Below are positions 59,345 to 64,000 of a stretch of DNA of 64,000 nt, one piece after another. Source of the DNA: Candidatus Corynebacterium faecipullorum (GTDB lineage Bacteria > Actinomycetota > Actinomycetes > Mycobacteriales > Mycobacteriaceae). The position numbers and the translations under genes are program-made. The first letter of the stretch is position 1. Each line of letters opens with the position of its first letter. The notes beneath the pieces are model-generated. The model saw only the letters and a program-made list of their open reading frames with translations, searched no databases and was not told the origin of the DNA. The stretch lies in the NCBI GenBank assembly GCA_019114925.1, contig DXEO01000114.1:1-64000 (forward strand), given 5' to 3'.

Positions 59345-59827
59345 TTACCGTTGCGCCAGCGAACCATCGATGCGCAGCAGGCCCGAGCCGTCATTGCCCA
59401 CCAGCTTGAGCTGGTCGATGATCTCGGACACGGTGGACTCCTCCTCAACCTGCTCCTCGAGGAACCAGTTGATGAGGGCGCGGGAATCGAGATCCCCAGC
59501 GGCATCCGCAGTGCGCGCGATCTCTCGAATCTGCTCCGAGACCTTCTGCTCATGCGCGAGGGAGGCCTCAAAAGCATCGAGCGGGGTGGCGGCCTTGACG
59601 GAGCCGACCTGGATATCCCCCAGCTCCACGCGGTAGCCGCGGTCCAGCAGGTGCTCGGCAAACTTCTGTGCGTGCTCGCGCTCTTCCTCTGCCTGCTTGA
59701 AGAACAAATCGCGCATGCCCGGGAAGGACAAGTTGTCCATCTCGTAGGCCAGCTGGGTGTAAATCAGGGCCGCGCCGTGCTCGTTGATGACCTGCTCGTT
59801 GAGGAGGGTTTGCAGCTTCTCATCCAT
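59345..59827 (-). CDS. ftn: Ferritin (non-heme)
   Basis: This 160-residue four-helix protein has ferroxidase residues Glu16 (NEHGAALIYTQLAYEMD), Glu49/His52 (EEREHAQ), Glu93 and Gln126. Length and residues fit a bacterial ferritin that oxidises Fe2+ and stores iron in a 24-mer. ATG 59827 has GAAAGGAATC upstream. A DtxR-like box lies about 105-120 nt upstream, consistent with the known activation of ftn by iron-loaded DtxR in corynebacteria. Confidence 0.93.
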   Translation of the reverse strand: MDEKLQTLLNEQVINEHGAALIYTQLAYEMDNLSFPGMRDLFFKQAEEEREHAQKFAEHLLDRGYRVELGDIQVGSVKAATPLDAFEASLAHEQKVSEQIREIARTADAAGDLDSRALINWFLEEQVEEESTVSEIIDQLKLVGNDGSGLLRIDGSLAQR

Positions 59828-59929
59828 GAGAGTGATTCCTTTCGTCTGTTTGGTGTTACCCACAATACAGAAAAACTCCGGGCGCGCTAGCAAGGCGATC
59901 TTAAGCAAACTCGCACGTCATAACACTTT

Positions 59930-59948
59930 TTCTGGTAGGTTTACCTAA
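59930..59948 (-). promoter_or_regulatory. DtxR-like box upstream of ferritin
   Basis: On the minus strand TTAGGTAAACCTACCAGAA matches the DtxR consensus TTAGGTTAGGCTAACCTAA at 13 of 19 positions, with a core TAGGTTTACCTA palindrome. It overlaps the stop of the upstream SulP gene and is about 105 nt from the ftn start, distant enough to act as an activator site. Confidence 0.55.
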
Positions 59949-61393
59949 CTCAAACCAGAAATCCTCTGGTAGCGCGCGAGGCTCACACCATCAAGGCCGC
60001 GGAATTCCACCGCTACTCCACGACTTGCGTACTTGTTTTCCACGGATTCAAGCACCGCCACGGTTGAGGCATCCCAGATATCGGCCTCCGAGAAATCCAC
60101 GATGACCTTGTCCTCCGGCAGGTTGTAATCGAAGGCGTAGACCAGATCGTTCGAGGAGGCGAAGAAGAGCTGGCCACGCACGGTGTAGACGTTTCCTTCT
60201 AGCTCCACCGACACTAGGTGCGCCACGCGGCGCGCAAAGGCCACCGAGGCGGTGAGTACGCCAAGGATCACACCGACTGCTAGGTTATTCGTGGCCAAAG
60301 TGCCAATCACCGTCACCAGCATGACGAGGGTTTCGCTCAGCGGCATGCGGTGAATCGTGCGCACCGAGCGCCAATCCACGGTGTGGAAAGACACCATGAA
60401 CATGACCGCCACGAGAGCAGCCATGGGGATTTTCCCTACGGTATCCCCCAACACCAGGATGAGGATAAGGAGGAAGACGCCGGCGAGGAACGTCGACAAG
60501 CGCGTGCGTGCCTGGGATTCCTTGACGTTGATCATGGTCTGGCCGATCATCGCGCACACGCCCATGCCGCCGATGGCCGCGGCGAGCATGTTGCCGATGC
60601 CCTGGCCTACGGATTCGCGTGTCTTATCAGAATGGGTGTCCGTGAGGTCATCGACAAGCTTGGCGGTAAGCAGAGATTCCATGAGACCGACCAGTGCCAC
60701 GCCCAGTGCATAGGGAAGGCAGAGGAGGAAGGTCTCGCGGCTAAACGGCACGTCTGGAATGACGAAACCGGGCAGGGAGGTCGGAAGCTCACCTTGATCC
60801 GCGACGTCGGGAACCTGCCACCCAAAAATCACAGTCAACATGGTGACCACCACGATCGCCACGAGCGGGGCGGGGATCACCGTGGTGATTCGCGGCCACA
60901 CCACCATGATGACGAGGCCTAGCGCGACAAGGGGGTAGACCAGCCACGGCACGTTCCACAGGTGGCTCAGCTGTGCGGTGAACATGAGGATGCCCAGGGC
61001 GTTGACGAAACCCAGCATGACGCTGCGGGGGATGAAACGCATGAGCTTGGCGACGCCCAGCACGGCCATCACCACCTGCAGAATTCCCGCCATCCAAATG
61101 GTCAGCAGCACGTACTGCAGGCCATGCTCATGGGCCAGGGGCGCGATGACCACGGCAACAGAGCCGGCCGCAGCGGAAATCATGGCTGGGCGCCCGCCGG
61201 TGATGGCGATGGACATCGCCATGATGACGGAGGCGAAAAGACCCACCTTAGGGTCGAGCCCGGCGAGGATGGAGAAACTTAAGACTTCCGGGATGAGGGC
61301 CAGCGCAACAGCAAGCCCGCCAAACACCTCCTTGCGGAAGCGGGCGGGCGAGCTGAAGGCCGCGCGGAAAGAACCGGCGGAGGCTTCTGGCAT
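59945..61393 (-). CDS. SulP family anion transporter with STAS domain (2)
   Basis: This 482-residue protein has 10-12 helices (FGGLAVALALIPEVLSFSILAGLDPKVGLFAS) and a C-terminal STAS domain (about 385-475) with the SEADIWDASTVAVLE motif. SulP carriers move sulfate or bicarbonate, and the substrate is not assignable. ATG 61393 shares a base with the stop of the upstream phosphoribosyltransferase gene (TAATG), and AGGAAGGA precedes it. The protein differs in sequence from SulP (1) at 17.7-19.5 kb. Confidence 0.9.
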   Translation of the reverse strand: MPEASAGSFRAAFSSPARFRKEVFGGLAVALALIPEVLSFSILAGLDPKVGLFASVIMAMSIAITGGRPAMISAAAGSVAVVIAPLAHEHGLQYVLLTIWMAGILQVVMAVLGVAKLMRFIPRSVMLGFVNALGILMFTAQLSHLWNVPWLVYPLVALGLVIMVVWPRITTVIPAPLVAIVVVTMLTVIFGWQVPDVADQGELPTSLPGFVIPDVPFSRETFLLCLPYALGVALVGLMESLLTAKLVDDLTDTHSDKTRESVGQGIGNMLAAAIGGMGVCAMIGQTMINVKESQARTRLSTFLAGVFLLILILVLGDTVGKIPMAALVAVMFMVSFHTVDWRSVRTIHRMPLSETLVMLVTVIGTLATNNLAVGVILGVLTASVAFARRVAHLVSVELEGNVYTVRGQLFFASSNDLVYAFDYNLPEDKVIVDFSEADIWDASTVAVLESVENKYASRGVAVEFRGLDGVSLARYQRISGLS

Positions 61394-61908
61394 TAATGTC
61401 CTTCCTGGAAAGAGCCATCGCGCGTGATGACCGGCAGGACGGACCATGCGAAGTTGATCCACTGGTCGGTCTTCTTCCACGAGAAGTCCGGCTCAAAGAT
61501 GGTGGTCGGCTTGGTGTAGATGACGGCAGACTTGACCTCGGACGCGGTCTGCTCGAGCAGGTTGACCACGAGGTCGAGGGTCTTGCCGGAATCCGCCACG
61601 TCATCAACGACAAGGACCTTCTTGTCCTTGAGCGAGTCTGTATCCAGCTGTGGGTTAAGAAGAATCGGCTCCGGGAGGGTCTCACCGATATCGGTGTAGA
61701 ACTCCACGTTGATAGCGCCCATCTCCTTGACGCCGATGGCGTAGCCAATGGCGCCGGCTGGGATCAATCCACCGCGGGCCACGCCCACGATGAGGTCAGG
61801 GAACCAGCCCGAATCCACGATTTCCTGGGACAGGAAGCGACTGGCCTCACCGAAGACCTCCCACGTCAGGTTCTCGCGTTCCGGGTTCCACCACTCCGGG
61901 GTGCTCAT
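61393..61908 (-). CDS. Phosphoribosyltransferase (Gpt/hypoxanthine type)
   Basis: This 171-residue protein has the PRPP-binding motif KVLVVDDVADSGKTLD near residues 96-111 and an N-terminal ARGGLIPAG loop, typical of purine phosphoribosyltransferases of the Gpt group. It salvages guanine, xanthine or hypoxanthine with PRPP. Proximity to AMP nucleosidase, which releases adenine and ribose-5-phosphate, points to purine salvage. It is coupled to the downstream SulP gene. Confidence 0.88.
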   Translation of the reverse strand: MSTPEWWNPERENLTWEVFGEASRFLSQEIVDSGWFPDLIVGVARGGLIPAGAIGYAIGVKEMGAINVEFYTDIGETLPEPILLNPQLDTDSLKDKKVLVVDDVADSGKTLDLVVNLLEQTASEVKSAVIYTKPTTIFEPDFSWKKTDQWINFAWSVLPVITRDGSFQEGH

Positions 61909-61961
61909 CGTCTAGGTCTCCTTCGCCAGATTGTGCATTTCCCTCAGTTTAGTCATCTCCC

Positions 61962-63365
61962 TCAGCGGAACGGAACCTCTGCCACCGTTCGCCGCAATTT
62001 GCGAGTGCGCAGCCGCTCCGGATTCTCCGCCAAAGCCTCCACCGCGCGCACCGCGCACATGACGTGAGCCTCCTTCGAATTCGAATAAAAGGCCTGCGCT
62101 TGGGCGGGAAGTTTAGGTACGGCGTGCAGGGGCAAATCAGAAACCGACAGCAGCGTGCCGTACGGGATGCGGTAGCGGTAGCCGTTGGCGGCGAGGGTAC
62201 AGGATTCCATATCTACTGCCACCGCGGTGGAGTGGCGCAGCCACTCCCACAGATCCCGGGAGGTGCGCCACTCCCAGTTGCGGTCATCGGTGGAGAGCAC
62301 CGTGCCGGTGCGCATGAGTGAATTGTCTTTCCCATAGACCTCATCGACGGCGGCCTCCAGCATGCGCTGGATCTCCGGGATGGCGGGAATCGGGTTGCTG
62401 GTGGTGACGGTGCCGTCGAGGATGTGGTCTTCGCGCTGATAAGCATTGCCCAGGATGAGGTCTCCGATGCGCATGCGGCCGTCGAGCCCTGCGCAGTGGC
62501 CGATCATGATCCAGGCCTCGGGGCGCAGCACCGCGAGGCAATCCGTGATGGTCTTGGCATTCGAGGGGCCGACACCGATATTGATCATGGTGATGCCATC
62601 CCCGCCGGCGGTAATGAGATCAAAACGTGGCATCTGGTAGCGGGAGGTGAGGGTGAGCTCGTCGACGTCGAGAAGCACCGCGTCATTGGGGTGGATGGTC
62701 TCTCCCGTGGGCAGTACGAGCGCGGTGTAGCGCGAGTCTTCCCGCGCCAGCTCGCGCAGGCCGAACTTAACGAACTCGGTGGTGTGCATGGCGTAGTTGG
62801 TGAACAGGATGTACTTCTGCACGGTGTCCACCTCAATGCCGGTGTAGTGCTCGATGCGAGCGCAAGCGATGTCGAAGCGCTGCGGGCCAAAGTGAAAGAG
62901 TGGCTTTTCTTTCCCGTGGAAAGCCTTCCAGGCGCCATCAACGATTCCGTCATGCACCGCATCGAGCGTGGGCCGGGGTATGTCGCCGCGATCCTGGGGA
63001 ATTTCTGTAATCCCCCGGATATATTCCGGCGGGATGCGCTCATCTGATTGGCCCACGTAAATATCGCAGGGATAGTTATTAGTAAGCCGCGTGAGCTGCT
63101 CTATGAGGTATCCACGAATCAGCCATGGCTTTGATATCACCGCCGAGTAGCGGCCCTCTTGGTCCACGTAGCCGAAGGGTTCAGAGCGGTCAATGGGCGT
63201 CCACTGACGCACATGCACGGTGATCTTCGGGTAGACCACGTGGCGGTAGGCGTCGTGGTCCCCCGAGGCGAGTGCGTGACGCGCCAGCTCGCAGGAACTG
63301 TCATAGAGCTTGCTGAGGCGCGCAACCGCTTCGTTGACGGAGTGGACATGCTGCAGGTCGGTCAT
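61962..63365 (-). CDS. amn: AMP nucleosidase Amn
   Basis: This 467-residue protein has the AMP nucleosidase N-terminal domain (YVDQEGRYSAVISKPWLIRGYL region) and a C-terminal nucleoside-phosphorylase-like catalytic domain with MINIGVGPSNAKTITD and VDMESCTLAANGYRYRIPYGTLLSVSDLPLH. It hydrolyses AMP to adenine and ribose 5-phosphate. ATG 63365 is chosen because TACACT (complement at 63373-63378) lies 7 nt upstream and the next Met upstream falls in a hairpin region. Confidence 0.92.
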   Translation of the reverse strand: MTDLQHVHSVNEAVARLSKLYDSSCELARHALASGDHDAYRHVVYPKITVHVRQWTPIDRSEPFGYVDQEGRYSAVISKPWLIRGYLIEQLTRLTNNYPCDIYVGQSDERIPPEYIRGITEIPQDRGDIPRPTLDAVHDGIVDGAWKAFHGKEKPLFHFGPQRFDIACARIEHYTGIEVDTVQKYILFTNYAMHTTEFVKFGLRELAREDSRYTALVLPTGETIHPNDAVLLDVDELTLTSRYQMPRFDLITAGGDGITMINIGVGPSNAKTITDCLAVLRPEAWIMIGHCAGLDGRMRIGDLILGNAYQREDHILDGTVTTSNPIPAIPEIQRMLEAAVDEVYGKDNSLMRTGTVLSTDDRNWEWRTSRDLWEWLRHSTAVAVDMESCTLAANGYRYRIPYGTLLSVSDLPLHAVPKLPAQAQAFYSNSKEAHVMCAVRAVEALAENPERLRTRKLRRTVAEVPFR

Positions 63366-63390
63366 GCCCGCGAGTGTATCCATGAAAGAA

Positions 63391-63414
63391 GCCCGCCGCG
63401 GTGAAGCGGCGGGC
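63391..63414 (-). terminator. Hairpin upstream of amn
   Basis: GCCCGCCGC and GCGGCGGGC form a perfect 9-bp GC-rich stem with a 6-nt loop, followed on the minus strand by TTCTTTC. It lies upstream of the inferred amn -10, so it is either a terminator of an incoming minus-strand transcript or an attenuator if transcription starts further up. Confidence 0.45.
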
Positions 63415-63472
63415 CCTATCCCCATGACTAATCCGGTAGCGCATGCGGTGTGGAGCTCACCGCCGGTCCAAA

Positions 63473-63491
63473 TTAGGCAAGCCTTAGCTTA
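63473..63491 (+). promoter_or_regulatory. DtxR-like box between amn and lipase
   Basis: TTAGGCAAGCCTTAGCTTA matches the DtxR consensus at 13 of 19 positions. It lies 41 nt before the lipase start and about 108 nt from the amn start. This position suits repression of the lipase gene by iron-loaded DtxR. Confidence 0.5.
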
Positions 63492-63532
63492 GTACGAAAG
63501 TTGGATATGGGTCAAGAGTAAACTGAAATTCC

Positions 63533-64000
63533 ATGACCCCGCTCCCCCTCGGTGCCCGCAGACGTCCACGCGGCGTCTACGAAGACGACTGGTCCGCGCG
63601 CCCTACCGCCGAACGACCCTGGCCGGTTGTTTTGATCCACGGAACCTGCGACAGCAAGGGGATATGGCAGGTTCTCGCAGGAATGCTCCGCGCCGCTGGC
63701 TGGGCCACCTTCGCCCCTGACTACGGGACCCGCGCCACCGGCCCCCTGCAGGAATCTGCCCGGCAGCTCGACGCCTACATCAACGCCGTCCGCACCGTTA
63801 CCGGCGCTGAAAAAGTAATTCTCATCGGGCATTCACAAGGTGGGTTATTAGCTCGGTACTGGATGCGCATGCACGACGGCGCGGAGTGTGTACGGCACGT
63901 CGTCTGTATCAGTGCGCCCAACCACGGCACGACCCAGGGTGGAATCGCCAGCCCCCTCTTTCGCAGCGAAAGGCAGGAGGAAGTGGCGCGCTCGCTTATC
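63533..64000 (+). CDS. Triacylglycerol lipase / alpha/beta hydrolase (partial)
   Basis: The frame from ATG 63533 is open to the window end, giving 156 residues. Residues 36-44 read VVLIHGTCD (oxyanion region), and GHSQGG near residue 103 is the nucleophile elbow of the LipA/EstA lipase group. TAAACT at 63519-63524 lies 8 nt before the ATG, suggesting a leaderless start, and a DtxR-like box lies 22 nt above that. No clear signal peptide is visible. The C-terminal catalytic residues are outside the window. Confidence 0.83.
   Translation, partial: MTPLPLGARRRPRGVYEDDWSARPTAERPWPVVLIHGTCDSKGIWQVLAGMLRAAGWATFAPDYGTRATGPLQESARQLDAYINAVRTVTGAEKVILIGHSQGGLLARYWMRMHDGAECVRHVVCISAPNHGTTQGGIASPLFRSERQEEVARSLI

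Noticed and set aside
1..64000. CRISPR array, insertion sequence, prophage or rRNA operon
   Set aside because: No regularly spaced repeats, transposase, integrase, phage structural gene or rRNA sequence was found. The holin-family protein at 11734 belongs to a chromosomal family and is not evidence of phage.

Overview
The window is high-GC, gene-dense DNA from an actinobacterium of the order Mycobacteriales, most likely the genus Corynebacterium. The strongest evidence is a mycolata cell-wall block: galactan exporter wzm/wzt, galactofuranosyltransferase glfT1, GtrA proteins, dprE1, dprE2, the arabinosyltransferase aftA, and a single large emb rather than the embCAB set of mycobacteria. Start sites support this too. 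Many genes have a TANNNT -10 hexamer 6-8 nt before the start codon and no Shine-Dalgarno, the leaderless pattern known in Corynebacterium. Species cannot be fixed from the sequence alone.

Layout. 0.1-5.4 kb: two DUF202 membrane proteins and two YhgE/Pip-type export proteins, all on the minus strand. 5.6-6.3 kb: a NUDIX hydrolase and tRNA-Ser(GCU). 6.3-11.7 kb: a PucR-type regulator divergent from an amino-acid permease, a ThDP-dependent 2-oxo acid decarboxylase and an aromatic-type aminotransferase, which together look like an Ehrlich-type catabolic unit. 12.1-15.5 kb: molybdenum cofactor genes (moaD, moeA, mog, moaE, moeB-rhodanese). 15.7-19.5 kb: a DUF1648 protein, a sirtuin, a small membrane protein, tRNA-Ser(UGA) and a SulP transporter. 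19.6-21.8 kb: a quinone oxidoreductase and a cysteine-desulfurase-like protein that lacks the PLP lysine. 21.9-35.5 kb: arabinogalactan genes, interrupted by an acetyltransferase, tandem gtrA genes and several small hypothetical genes. 35.5-39.6 kb: esterase, M13 peptidase and a PrsW-type protease pair. 39.6-41.5 kb: an accessory patch with a frameshifted secreted-protein pseudogene and an HNH endonuclease. 41.5-42.8 kb: alkyltransferase-like protein, VOC protein and S4 protein. 42.9-48.9 kb: choline to glycine-betaine system (betA, divergent BCCT transporter and betB). 48.9-53.1 kb: SDR, FMN reductase, acetyltransferase and the helicase HrpB. 53.1-59.3 kb: TauE exporter divergent from an AbrB-type membrane protein, then DUF885, LOG-like, ROK regulator, HAD and a membrane protein. 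59.3-64 kb: ferritin with a DtxR-like box, a second SulP transporter, phosphoribosyltransferase, AMP nucleosidase and a lipase cut by the window end.

No insertion sequence, prophage, CRISPR array or rRNA was seen. The observations most worth checking are: the lysine-less PLP-fold protein beside the galactan exporter; two tandem copies of a 21-bp operator-like element before the ROK regulator; the regulator-permease-decarboxylase-aminotransferase unit with a perfect 16-bp palindrome at its control point; divergent leaderless promoters sharing -10 bases; and six convergent gene pairs that overlap by exactly the 4 nt of their stop codons.
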